Shown here one piece after another: positions 24,905-32,018 of a DNA stretch of 64,000 nt. The notes below the pieces were generated by a model. That model did no database searches. It saw only the letters and a program-made list of their open reading frames with translations, and was not told the origin of the DNA. The DNA lies in assembly GCF_022846615.1 (NCBI RefSeq), contig NZ_AP025637.1, forward strand, positions 1,606,501 to 1,670,500, given 5' to 3'. The stretch is from Roseomonas fluvialis (GTDB taxonomy: Bacteria > Pseudomonadota > Alphaproteobacteria > Acetobacterales > Acetobacteraceae). The position numbers and the translations under genes are program-made. The stretch's first letter is position 1. The number at the start of each line of letters is the position of its first letter.

Positions 24905-25402
24905 ATGATCCATCGCCCCTCCCTGATCCTCGGTCTCACCTTCGTTGTCAGCACCGGGTCCGCCGCGCTCGCAGCCCCCTGTCCAGCGACCATGCCGGTC
25001 GCGGGCGACTTTTCCTCCGGCTTCGGCTTGCGCCACGGCAGGCCGCATCCCGGCGTGGACATCCGCGCGCCGGTCGGCACGCCCGTGGTGGCGCCGAGCG
25101 ACGGCGTGGTGGTCTTCGCCGGCCGCTATTACGACTACGGCCTGATGATCGAAATCGAGCACGCCGACGGCTCCCGCGCGCGCTACGCCCACCTGGCACG
25201 CTTCGCGCCCGGCGTGTCGGCCGGGCGTCCGGTCGCGGCGGGCCAGGACCTCGGCGTGGTGGGGCGCACCGGCCGTACCACCGGAGCGAACCTGCATGTC
25301 GAGCTGCGCCGCGACGGGCGCGCGGAGAATCCCTGGCCCTGGCTGACCCGACAGTCCTGCATCCCCGGCATCGAGGTCGCCGAGGCGCCCGCCCGGCGAT
25401 GA
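24905..25402 (+). CDS. Secreted M23-family peptidase-like protein
   Basis: A 165-residue protein with a signal peptide and a single LytM/M23 domain. The first zinc pair is present (His48 and Asp52 in [10 protein letters not shown]). The second motif reads N-L-H (Asn129, His131) in [11 protein letters not shown] where most members have H-L-H, so the catalytic His appears replaced. It may be inactive as a hydrolase or an activator of other cell-wall enzymes. It overlaps the ynfA start by four bases. Two upstream starts (including a GTG at 24851) are possible. Confidence 0.75.
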   Translation: MIHRPSLILGLTFVVSTGSAALAAPCPATMPVAGDFSSGFGLRHGRPHPGVDIRAPVGTPVVAPSDGVVVFAGRYYDYGLMIEIEHADGSRARYAHLARFAPGVSAGRPVAAGQDLGVVGRTGRTTGANLHVELRRDGRAENPWPWLTRQSCIPGIEVAEAPARR

Positions 25403-25725
25403 GGACGGTCGCGATCTACGCCGCGGCCGCGCTGGCGGAGATCGCCGGCTGTTTCGCCTTCTGGGCGTGGCTGCGGCTGGGCCATTCGGCGGTGTGGGCG
25501 GCCGCGGGCGTCGTTGCGCTGATCACCTTCGCGTGGTTGCTGACCCTGGTCGAGGTGGAGCATGCCGGCCGCGCCTATGCGGTCTATGGCGGCGTCTACA
25601 TCGCGGCGACACTTGTGTGGCTGCGGGTGGTCGAGGGTTTCGAGCCCGATCGCTGGGACCTGATCGGCGGTGCCGTTGCCCTGGGTGGCGCGGCGATCAT
25701 CCTGTGGGGGCCGCGCGCCGCATGA
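25399..25725 (+). CDS. YnfA/UPF0060-family small membrane protein
   Basis: A 108-residue protein with four membrane helices. Family motifs are [19 protein letters not shown] (residues 10-28), [16 protein letters not shown] and [20 protein letters not shown]. YnfA resembles small multidrug-resistance exporters, and its substrate here is unknown. It overlaps the stop of the M23 gene and the start of the next gene (ATGA), so it is tightly coupled in the operon. Confidence 0.9.
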   Translation: MRTVAIYAAAALAEIAGCFAFWAWLRLGHSAVWAAAGVVALITFAWLLTLVEVEHAGRAYAVYGGVYIAATLVWLRVVEGFEPDRWDLIGGAVALGGAAIILWGPRAA

Positions 25726-26114
25726 GGCGGGCCTGGGCCGAACTGCGCGTGCCGATCTCCGCCCTGGTGCTGCTGGCCATGGTGGCGCGGCTGCTGGCGC
25801 CACTGCCGGCCTTCGCGGCAATGGACAGGGCCGCCTTCGACGCCATGCTGCGGGCGAGCCTGTGCCTGCCGTCCGGCCTGCCCGCGCCGGATGCGCCCGA
25901 GCAGGCGCCGGACGCCGAGGCCGCGTCGCATTGTCCGTTGTGCCGCCTGCCCGATGCGGCGGATGCGCCGCCGCCGGCCCCACTCGTGCTGCCGATGTCG
26001 GCCTGGACGACGACGGCCTCACCCCGCGCCGCCTTCGCCGGCGCATCGCTCCTGCCGCCGGCGCGGGCGCCGCCGCCGGCCCGCGCGCCGCCTGCCGCTC
26101 CGACCCTCGGCTGA
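25722..26114 (+). CDS. DUF2946-like exported protein
   Basis: A 130-residue protein with an N-terminal hydrophobic signal ([19 protein letters not shown]), a central HCPLCRLP motif (about residues 68-75) and an Ala/Pro-rich tail. The HCxxC segment and size match DUF2946, a family of small copper-linked exported proteins. The cysteines may bind metal. It overlaps the YnfA stop and precedes an intact PCuAC gene by 54 bases. Confidence 0.65.
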   Translation: MRRAWAELRVPISALVLLAMVARLLAPLPAFAAMDRAAFDAMLRASLCLPSGLPAPDAPEQAPDAEAASHCPLCRLPDAADAPPPAPLVLPMSAWTTTASPRAAFAGASLLPPARAPPPARAPPAAPTLG

Positions 26115-26168
26115 AGCCGGCCCCGCCTGGCGCGGGGCTGTTCCATCCCTTGTCGGAGCAATCCTTCC

Positions 26169-26666
26169 ATGCGTCGCACCCTTCTGCGCGCGGTCCTGAT
26201 GACCGGCGCCGCCTTCGTCTCCCTGCCTTTGCTGGGCGCCCCGGTCGCCGCGCACGATTTCCGTGACGGAGACCTGGCCATCGATCATCCCTGGACACGC
26301 GCGGTCGGCGCTTCGGCACCCACCGCCGCCGGCTACATGGTCATCCGCAATACCGGGTCCGCGCCGGATCGCCTGGTCGCCGCCGAGACGCCGCGCGCGG
26401 CGCGCGTCGAGTTGCACGAGATGTCCGTCACCGACGGAATCATGCGCATGCGCCCAATCGACGGCGGCATTGCGTTGCCGCCAGGCGGGGAGGTGCGGTT
26501 GGCACCTGGCGGCCAGCATCTGATGCTGATCGGGCCACAAGGCGGCTTCCAACAGGGCGCCAGCGTGCCGCTCACCCTGGTGTTCGAGCGCGCGGGGCGT
26601 GTTGCGGTCGAACTGGCCGTCGATGCGCCGGGTGCGCGCGGCACCGGGCCGCACCAGGGGCATTGA
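26169..26666 (+). CDS. PCu(A)C-type periplasmic copper chaperone
   Basis: A 165-residue periplasmic protein with a signal peptide (1-28). It carries the complete Cu(I) site: His and Met in ELHEMSVTDG, Met in GIMRMRPI, and HxM in GGQHLMLIG. PCuAC proteins carry copper to cytochrome oxidase, usually with Sco. The sco gene follows after seven bases, so the two form a copper-delivery pair. The His-containing C-terminus (GTGPHQGH) may add binding. Confidence 0.92.
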   Translation: MRRTLLRAVLMTGAAFVSLPLLGAPVAAHDFRDGDLAIDHPWTRAVGASAPTAAGYMVIRNTGSAPDRLVAAETPRAARVELHEMSVTDGIMRMRPIDGGIALPPGGEVRLAPGGQHLMLIGPQGGFQQGASVPLTLVFERAGRVAVELAVDAPGARGTGPHQGH

Positions 26667-26673
26667 GGCGACG

Positions 26674-27294
26674 ATGCTGCGCATCATCCGTTGGGTGGCC
26701 TGGGGCGCCGTTGGCGTCGTGGGCTTCCTGCTTCTGGCCACCACCGGCGGGTGGCTGGTCTCCGATGGCCCGCTGGCGCCGCCGCGCGTCGCGACCGGGC
26801 CGCAGACGCTGGCGATCGGCGGGCCCTTCAGCCTGACCGACCACCGCGGCCGCGCGGTGACCGAACGTGACTTCCGCGGTCGGCCGATGGCCGTGTTCTT
26901 CGGCTTCACCTATTGCCCCGATGTCTGCCCGACCACGCTCACCGAGATGACGGGCTTCATCGAGGCGCTGGGGCCGGACGCGGATCGCATCCAGTGGGTG
27001 TTCGTAAGCGTGGATTCGGAACGCGACACGCCGCAGGCCATGGCCGCCTATCTGGAGGCCTTCGACCGGAGGATCATCGGGCTGACCGGCACCGAGGCGC
27101 AGATCGCGGCGGCGGCGAACGGCTTCCGCGTGTTCTATCGCCGCGTCCCGCTGGAGGGCGGCGGGTACACGATGGACCATTCGGCGAGCGTGTTCCTGCT
27201 CGACGAAGAGGGGCGGTTCGCCGGGACGGTCGACCATAAGGAAAGCGAGCGTGTAGCGTTGGAGAAGCTCCGCCTTCTGACGCGGCGCGCCTAG
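26674..27294 (+). CDS. SCO1/SenC-family copper-delivery protein
   Basis: A 206-residue protein anchored by one N-terminal helix, with a thioredoxin fold in the periplasm. The CxxxC copper site is in TYCPDVCPTT (Cys81, Cys85), and the third ligand is His169 in YTMDHSAS. It helps to assemble the Cu-A centre of cytochrome oxidase or to protect thiols. It is the last gene of the run that begins with zntA; the TAG stop is followed by a gap with short repeats. Confidence 0.92.
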   Translation: MLRIIRWVAWGAVGVVGFLLLATTGGWLVSDGPLAPPRVATGPQTLAIGGPFSLTDHRGRAVTERDFRGRPMAVFFGFTYCPDVCPTTLTEMTGFIEALGPDADRIQWVFVSVDSERDTPQAMAAYLEAFDRRIIGLTGTEAQIAAAANGFRVFYRRVPLEGGGYTMDHSASVFLLDEEGRFAGTVDHKESERVALEKLRLLTRRA

Positions 27295-27366
27295 AAGTGC
27301 GCGCTGATTGGCTGTGAGCGGCTATGCTCGGGCTGCCATCCGAGCGGGCTCTCTGAGGCTATCATC

Positions 27367-27397
27367 TGACGGTATGTATGACGGTATATGACGGCGT
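27367..27397. repeat. Three short direct repeats at the island edge
   Basis: TGACGGTAT occurs at 27367-27375 and 27379-27387, and TGACGGCGT at 27389-27397. They are spaced 12 and 10 bases apart, 29 bases before the tag gene start. They could be regulator half-sites for tag or a recombination trace at the border between metal genes and core genes. There is no other feature in the gap 27295-27425. Confidence 0.4.
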
Positions 27398-27425
27398 TAT
27401 GGGGAGAATTTCTGAATGAAAACCT

Positions 27426-28013
27426 ATGCCTAGGACTCTGATTGACCATCGAGTGGGAGTGACCGGCAGCCCCACCCGCTGCCCCTGGGCCGCAAGCGAC
27501 CCGCTGCTCGCGCACTACCACGACACCGAATGGGGCGTCCCCGTGCGCGACCCGCGCATGCTCTGGGAAACCCTGATGCTGGAAGGCTTCCAGGCCGGCC
27601 TGTCCTGGCTGGTCATCCTGCGCAAGCGCGAGGCCTTCCGCGCCGCCTTCGCCGGCTTCGACCCCCTCCGCGTCGCCGCCTTCACCGAAGCCGACATCGT
27701 CCGCCTGCTGGCCGACCCGGGCATCGTGCGATCCCGCGCCAAGATCGCGGCCACCATCGCCGGCGCGCGGATCTACCTGCGCATGCGCGATGCCGGCGAG
27801 GATTTCGCCGACTACTGCTGGTCCTTCACCGGCGGCCAGCCGGTGCGCGGCGACGGCGTGGCGGCCAGCACGCCGCTGTCCGAACGTGCCTCGAAGGACC
27901 TCAAGCGCCGCGGCTTCAAGTTCGTCGGCCCCACCATCGTGCATGCCTGGATGCAGGCGGTCGGCATCGTGGACGACCATGTGCCGGGCTGCGTCCGGCA
28001 CCGCGCGGGCTGA
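27426..28013 (+). CDS. tag: DNA-3-methyladenine glycosylase I
   Basis: A 195-residue base-excision enzyme that removes 3-methyladenine from DNA. Features of Tag are TRCPWA near residue 19 and YHDTEWG (zinc ligand Cys and His), LEGFQAGLSWLVIL with the catalytic Glu, and the C-terminal zinc pair in VDDHVPGC. Residues 1-13 are an extension before the usual GSPTRCPWA start. It is followed two bases later by ybaK. Confidence 0.92.
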   Translation: MPRTLIDHRVGVTGSPTRCPWAASDPLLAHYHDTEWGVPVRDPRMLWETLMLEGFQAGLSWLVILRKREAFRAAFAGFDPLRVAAFTEADIVRLLADPGIVRSRAKIAATIAGARIYLRMRDAGEDFADYCWSFTGGQPVRGDGVAASTPLSERASKDLKRRGFKFVGPTIVHAWMQAVGIVDDHVPGCVRHRAG

Positions 28014-28015
28014 CC

Positions 28016-28489
28016 ATGGCGAAGGCGACGCGCGCCACGGCCGCACTCGCGAAGGCGGGCATCGCCTTCACCATCCACGCCTACGACTACGACCCCGATG
28101 CCGAAAGCATCGGGCTGCAGGCGGCGGCAGCGCTGGTCGAGGACCCGGCGCGCGTGCTCAAGACGCTGATGGCGCTGGTCGATGGCAAGCCCGCCTGCGT
28201 GATCCTGCCCTCGGACCGCGAGGTCTCGATGAAGCGGCTGGCGGCCGCATTCGGGGCCAAGGGCGCGCAGATGATGAAGCCGGCGGAGGCGGAACGCGCC
28301 ACCGGCTACAAGGTCGGCGGCATCAGCCCCTTCGGCCAGGCGCGCCAGGTGCGCACCGTCATCGAGGAAACGGCGCTGGCGCAGGCGCTGGTGTTCATCA
28401 ATGGCGGGCAGCGCGGGCTGCAGGTGCGGCTTTCGCCGCGGGATGCGATGGCGGTGCTGGGTGCGCTCGCGGCACCGGTGGTGGCGTGA
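28016..28489 (+). CDS. ybaK: Cys-tRNA(Pro)/Cys-tRNA(Cys) deacylase YbaK
   Basis: A 157-residue trans-editing enzyme that hydrolyses mischarged tRNA. Family blocks are YDYDPDAESIGLQAA, VFKTL-like RVLKTLMALVDGK, KRLAAAFGAKGAQMM with the catalytic Lys region, and YKVGGISPFGQ. It is close behind tag and likely shares its transcript. Cytoplasmic. Confidence 0.9.
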   Translation: MAKATRATAALAKAGIAFTIHAYDYDPDAESIGLQAAAALVEDPARVLKTLMALVDGKPACVILPSDREVSMKRLAAAFGAKGAQMMKPAEAERATGYKVGGISPFGQARQVRTVIEETALAQALVFINGGQRGLQVRLSPRDAMAVLGALAAPVVA

Positions 28490-28517
28490 TCGGCCGCGAC
28501 GCGCGGGGCGCCCGGCG

Positions 28518-29096
28518 TCAGCGGTTCCGGGCGCGGCGGTAGCGCAGGATGACGGAGCCGACATCGAGGGCCCGGCAGTCGACCAGCCGCAGTTGCCCTG
28601 CGGGGCGGCCCGGGTGGAAGACCGGCGCGCCGTCGCCGAAGATCTCGGGCGTCACCATCAGCCAGAACTCGTCCACCAGGTCGAGCGACCACAGGGTCTG
28701 CGCGAGGGTCGCGCTGCCGAAGGCGAAGACGTCGCCGGTGGTCTCGCGCTTCAGCCGCGCCACTTCGGCCGCCAGGTCCGGCCCGGCAATGCGCCCGTTC
28801 CAGCCCGGATCGCCGGTCAGGGTGCGGCTCACCACGGTCTTGGGCAGCGCGTTCATCTGCGCGGCATAGGAGATGGCCGCGGCGACGCTGGCTGGGTCGG
28901 TTTCGGCCGCGCTCCAGAACGCGCGGTTGAATTCGAAGTTGACCCGCCCGTACAGCAGGTGCCCGGCGCGCGCGAGGGCGGCGGCCGACCAGGCCGCCTC
29001 CACGTCGTCCGACCAGGGCGGCGGGGAGAAGACGCCGCCGGTCTTCGCGGCATAGCCATCGAGGCTGGAGCAGATGGTCAGGACCAGGTCGGCCAT
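28518..29096 (-). CDS. Dihydrofolate reductase-family (RibD C-terminal-like) protein
   Basis: A 192-residue cytoplasmic protein of the RibD_C/DHFR-like group. Signs are SLDGYAAKTGGV near the start, LLYGRVNFE, VSRTLTG, DVFAFGSATLAQTLWSLDLVDEFWLMVTPEIFGDGAPVF, (quoted loosely; the strand pattern G-S-x-L-x-x-L-x-x-x-x-LVDE is clear). It probably binds NADPH and reduces an unknown substrate. It converges on ybaK with 28 bases between and diverges from the ArsC-like gene. Confidence 0.8.
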   Translation of the reverse strand: MADLVLTICSSLDGYAAKTGGVFSPPPWSDDVEAAWSAAALARAGHLLYGRVNFEFNRAFWSAAETDPASVAAAISYAAQMNALPKTVVSRTLTGDPGWNGRIAGPDLAAEVARLKRETTGDVFAFGSATLAQTLWSLDLVDEFWLMVTPEIFGDGAPVFHPGRPAGQLRLVDCRALDVGSVILRYRRARNR

Positions 29097-29176
29097 GGAT
29101 GCGTCCCTTCGCGTCGTCTGGATCGGAGGCGGCGCTGCCGCCTAGGCTGGAGCGGATTCGGGCAGCGGAGGCGGGC

Positions 29177-29539
29177 GTGACCATCACCATCCACGGCATC
29201 AGGAACTGCGACACGATGAAGAAGGCGCGCGCCTGGCTCGACGCCCATGGCGTGGCGCATGCGTTCCACGACTACAAGGTGGCCGGGATCGACCGCGCCA
29301 CGCTGGAGGGCTGGGCGCGCAAGGTCGGCTGGGAACGGCTGCTGAACCGCGCCGGCACCACCTTCCGCAAGCTGCCCGACAACCAGAAGCAGGACCTGAC
29401 GGAGACCCGCGCGATCGAGCTGATGCTGGCGCAGCCCTCGATGATCCGCAGGCCGGTGTTGGGGCTCGGCGACCGGCTGGTGGTGGGCTTCGACGCGGGG
29501 GACTACGAAAGCGCGATCGCGTCGCTGCCGCGCGACTAG
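29177..29539 (+). CDS. ArsC/Spx-family (YffB-like) reductase
   Basis: A 120-residue thioredoxin-fold protein. The N-terminal single redox Cys is in GIRNCDTMKKARAWLD, and the later motif is KVGWERLLNRAGTTFRKL followed by PSMIRRPVL. This is the YffB/Spx-like branch, not a proven arsenate reductase. The GTG at 29177 follows GGAGG by five bases and gives the normal N-terminus; there is no ATG in place. Its stop is inside the palindromic repeat at 29536. Confidence 0.85.
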   Translation: MTITIHGIRNCDTMKKARAWLDAHGVAHAFHDYKVAGIDRATLEGWARKVGWERLLNRAGTTFRKLPDNQKQDLTETRAIELMLAQPSMIRRPVLGLGDRLVVGFDAGDYESAIASLPRD

Positions 29540-29588
29540 AGCAATATCCACATCAGATGGAGTCATCTGATCGGATGTCTTGTTCTAG
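29536..29588. repeat. Palindromic intergenic repeat with CTAG-type ends
   Basis: Outer arms CTAGAGCAA (29536-29544) and TTGTTCTAG (29580-29588) match except for one base. Inside is a perfect hairpin ATCAGATG (29552-29559), loop GAGT, CATCTGAT (29564-29571). Elements with this CTAGAGCA...CATCTGAT layout occur in many alphaproteobacterial genomes as short REP-like repeats. It may also end transcription of the preceding gene. Confidence 0.6.
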
Positions 29589-29603
29589 AAGGCATGGCTT
29601 CGA

Positions 29604-29663
29604 GAGCAGCTCACGCCCGATCGGCGGACCCGCGCAGCGAGTCCTTTCGATCGGGCGCTGCTC
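29604..29663. repeat. Large two-part hairpin
   Basis: GAGCAGC (29604-29610) and CGCCCGATCG (29614-29623) pair with CGATCGGGCG (29648-29657) and GCTGCTC (29657-29663). That gives a stem of about 17 bp with a small bulge and a 24-base loop. It follows the repeat at 29536 and belongs to the same highly palindromic gap between convergent genes. Confidence 0.55.
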
Positions 29664-29729
29664 GAGGGCGGATCCCGATCGGATGCACGCATCTGACCGG
29701 GTCACGATGCGCGTCAACGCCAGCCCGGG

Positions 29730-30200
29730 CTACAGCGTTCGCGCCAGCGCGGCGAGCTGGTCCGTCGCCTTGCCCCAGCCCTCGTGGAAGCCCATTGCCT
29801 CGTGCTTCGCGCGGGCTTCGGCATTGGCGTGCAGCGCGACGCCGCGATACAGCGTGCCGCCCGGGACGGGTTCGAAGGTGATGATTCCGGTCATGAAGGG
29901 TTCGGCCTTCGGGCGGAAACCACCGGCCAGCGCGTCGGTCCAGACCAGCCGGCGTTCGGTCACGACCTCGAGGTAGCAGCCGACGTTCGGCATTGCCTCC
30001 CCCGCCGGGCCGCGTATCACGCCGCGGAAATGCCCGCCGGGGCGCAGGTCGAGCGCAATGTCGGTCATCTTCCAGGGCACCGGGCAGAACCATTGCTCCA
30101 TCAGCTCCGGCCGGGTCCAGCAGGCCCAGAGAGCACCGGGCGGCGCGTCGATCCTGCGTTCGATCAACAGGTCGAGTGCGGGGTCGAATTGCGGGTCCAT
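29730..30200 (-). CDS. SRPBCC / AHSA1-domain protein
   Basis: A 156-residue START-like protein. Typical AHSA1 blocks are RRIDAPPGALWACWTRPELMEQWF, DLRPGGHFRGVIRGP, and a C-terminal amphipathic helix with GFHEGWGKATDQLAALA. The fold has a hydrophobic pocket; the ligand is unknown. It belongs to a minus-strand group with two VOC proteins and a DUF1428 protein. Such groups usually include an ArsR-type regulator, which is missing here. Confidence 0.87.
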   Translation of the reverse strand: MDPQFDPALDLLIERRIDAPPGALWACWTRPELMEQWFCPVPWKMTDIALDLRPGGHFRGVIRGPAGEAMPNVGCYLEVVTERRLVWTDALAGGFRPKAEPFMTGIITFEPVPGGTLYRGVALHANAEARAKHEAMGFHEGWGKATDQLAALARTL

Positions 30201-30279
30201 CGGGGGTTCTCCTGTGCCGTCATCATGGCGTTCCGCATGGCGCGCTGTTTCGCCGCGCGCGCTGCGGCGCGCCTTGTCG

Positions 30280-30323
30280 TCGCACGCCTTACGGCGCGCC
30301 TATTCATCGCACGCCTTACGGCG
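30280..30323. repeat. 27-base tandem repeat overlapping the VOC gene end
   Basis: TCGCACGCCTTACGGCG is present at 30280-30296 and 30307-30323, a spacing of 27 bases. On the minus strand each copy contains a small hairpin GCC-GTAA-GGC. The second copy includes the TAA stop of the VOC gene (30316-30318). A third, diverged copy seems to start near 30260. Likely a duplicated terminator-like element. Confidence 0.6.
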
Positions 30324-30729
30324 TGACGCCGATCATCCAGCTGACCCCGAAGCCGTCCTGCACGACGCCGAAGGCGGGGCTCCAGAAGGTCGGGCCGAGC
30401 GGCATCTGAACCGTACCGCCCTCGGCGAGTGCCACGAACCAGCGCTGCGCCTGCGCGGCATCGGTCGCGGCCAGCGAGACAGCGAAGCCGCCGAAGGCCG
30501 CCGTGCCCTTGCAGCCGCCATCCGAGACCATCAGGGCCGCGCCGCCGATGCTGAGTTCAGCGTGCATGATGCGGTCCTCGCTGCCCGGCGGCAGCATGCC
30601 GGGCGGCGGCGGGTCAGGCGATTCGCTGAAGCGCATGCGCATCGTGACCTCGGCGCCGAGCGCGCGCGTGTAGAAGTCGATTGCCTCCTCGGCGCGGCCT
30701 TCGAAGAACAGGTAGGGGGCGATGGACAT
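30316..30729 (-). CDS. VOC-family (PhnB/3-demethylubiquinone-like) protein
   Basis: A 137-residue glyoxalase-fold protein of the PhnB group: SIAPYLFFEGRAEEAIDFYT at the start, EDRIMHAELSIGGAALMVSD in the middle, and a Trp-containing end (TFWSPAFGVVQDGFGVSWM). VOC proteins bind a metal and act as isomerases or dioxygenases, or bind small molecules; the substrate here is unknown. It is 12 bases downstream of the DUF1428 gene. Confidence 0.87.
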   Translation of the reverse strand: MSIAPYLFFEGRAEEAIDFYTRALGAEVTMRMRFSESPDPPPPGMLPPGSEDRIMHAELSIGGAALMVSDGGCKGTAAFGGFAVSLAATDAAQAQRWFVALAEGGTVQMPLGPTFWSPAFGVVQDGFGVSWMIGVTP

Positions 30730-30741
30730 GCCGGGATCCTT

Positions 30742-31092
30742 TCAGGCCTGCATCAGCACGGTGAAGCCGCCGTAGATCATGCGCTTGGCGTCGAAGGGGG
30801 CGGTGGCGGGGTCCATCCTCCGCGGGTCGGCCATGATGGCCTGCCAGCCGGCGTCACGGGCCGCCTTGCTGGGCCAGGTTACCCAGGAGAAGACCACCGT
30901 CTCGTCCTCGGCCTGCTGCACCGCCATGCGGAAGGAGGTGAGCTTGCCCTCGGGCACGTCGTCGCCCCAGCATTCCACGAGGGAGAGCGCGCCGTGCGCC
31001 TTGAGCACCGGGGCGATCTCCTCGGCATGGCGGCGGTATTCCTCGCGCTTCGCGTCAGGCACGGCGAGCACGAAGCCGTCGATATAGGTCAT
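30742..31092 (-). CDS. DUF1428 family protein
   Basis: A 116-residue ferredoxin-fold protein of the DUF1428/YbaA type. Markers are MTYIDGFVLAVPDAKREEYR, SLVECWGDDVPEGK, VFSWVTWPSKAARD and FDAKRMIYGGF. Function unknown; the fold is an alpha/beta barrel dimer. It lies between two VOC genes in the same direction. Confidence 0.88.
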   Translation of the reverse strand: MTYIDGFVLAVPDAKREEYRRHAEEIAPVLKAHGALSLVECWGDDVPEGKLTSFRMAVQQAEDETVVFSWVTWPSKAARDAGWQAIMADPRRMDPATAPFDAKRMIYGGFTVLMQA

Positions 31093-31118
31093 CTGGCGTT
31101 TCCCTTTCTGGTGGGCGG

Positions 31119-31592
31119 TCAGGCGGTGGCGACCGCCGCGCGCAAGGCGGCGATATCGAGCTTCACCATGGTGTGCATCGCGGCCATGAAGCGGCTGCGA
31201 CCGGCCTCGTCGGTGCCTTCCAGCAACTCCATCAGCCCGCCGGGGACCACCTGCCAGGCCACGCCGTAGCGGTCCTTGAGCCAGCCGCAGGCGATCGGCG
31301 AACCGTCCGCCACCAGCGCATCCCACACGCGGTCCAGTTCGTCCTGGTCGGCGCAGGTCGCGACCAGGGAGACGGCATTGGTGAAGGGGTGCTCCGGATT
31401 GCCGTTCAGCGCCATGACGGCCTGCCCGCCGATCTCGAACCGCGCGAGTAGCACGCTGCCTTCGGCCCCCGGCCCGCCGGGTGGGGTGCGCACCACCTCC
31501 CCCATGCGGCCGCCCGGGATGGCGGCGGCGTAGAAGCGGGCGGCGTCTTCGGCCTCGGTCGCGAACCACAGGCAGGTGGAGAGGGTTGGCAT
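31119..31592 (-). CDS. VOC-family (PhnB-like) protein
   Basis: A 157-residue glyoxalase-fold protein: STCLWFATEAEDAARFYAAA, then FEIGGQAVMALNGNPEHPF, WDALVADGSPIACGWLKDRYG, and a final MAAMHTMVKLDIAALR helix typical of this subgroup. It is the first gene of the four-gene minus-strand group; the likely operator is 24 bases upstream of its start. Substrate unknown. Confidence 0.87.
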   Translation of the reverse strand: MPTLSTCLWFATEAEDAARFYAAAIPGGRMGEVVRTPPGGPGAEGSVLLARFEIGGQAVMALNGNPEHPFTNAVSLVATCADQDELDRVWDALVADGSPIACGWLKDRYGVAWQVVPGGLMELLEGTDEAGRSRFMAAMHTMVKLDIAALRAAVATA

Positions 31593-31615
31593 TGGGGGTC
31601 TCCCGCGGCTGTCGT

Positions 31616-31638
31616 GTAAACATAACCAAAAGGTTTAC
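31616..31638 (-). promoter_or_regulatory. ArsR-type operator upstream of the VOC/AHSA1 group
   Basis: GTAAAC (31616-31621) and GTTTAC (31633-31638) are perfect inverted arms around ATAACC-AAAA-GG, so the site also contains an inner dyad. ATAACCxxxxGGTTAT-like sites are typical of ArsR-family repressors that control AHSA1/VOC clusters. No ArsR gene is in the window. Confidence 0.45.
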
Positions 31639-31746
31639 TGATTACAAGCAGCGCCCGCGTCACTCCCGCGTGACGTAACAGGCTGTCGGGATTTCTTGAC
31701 CCGGGAGGGAGCGCGGAGGAACCTTCGCCGACAAGGAGACACGCCG

Positions 31747-31953
31747 ATGGCCGAGACGAAGCCCCAGACCGAGGTCAGCGTGACAGGCCGCCTGGTCAGC
31801 ATGAGCATCCTCGGCAGCACCGTGGTGTTCATCATCTTCCTCGAGAACCTGCGCGTGACGGCCTGGCTGCCCTATGCGCTGTACATCCTCGCGGGCGGGG
31901 TGGCGCTGGCGGTGCTGGTGCCGATGCTTTTCTTCCGCCGCCCCGTGCAGTAG
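31747..31953 (+). CDS. Small two-pass membrane protein
   Basis: A 68-residue protein with two hydrophobic segments (about residues 16-32 and 40-62) and short polar ends. The ATG at 31747 follows AAGGAG at 31734-31739. No family recognised. It stands alone between divergent and downstream genes. Confidence 0.65.
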   Translation: MAETKPQTEVSVTGRLVSMSILGSTVVFIIFLENLRVTAWLPYALYILAGGVALAVLVPMLFFRRPVQ

Positions 31954-31962
31954 CGCGCGCTT

Positions 31963-31983
31963 GACGCGCTGAGGCGGCGCGTC
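31963..31983 (+). terminator. Short hairpin after the small membrane protein gene
   Basis: GACGCGC (31963-31969) pairs with GCGCGTC (31977-31983) around a 7-base loop, ten bases after the stop. No T-run follows. Confidence 0.35.
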
Positions 31984-32018
31984 GGAGGCTGCCGCCAACG
32001 ACAATCAAGGGGGCTTCC

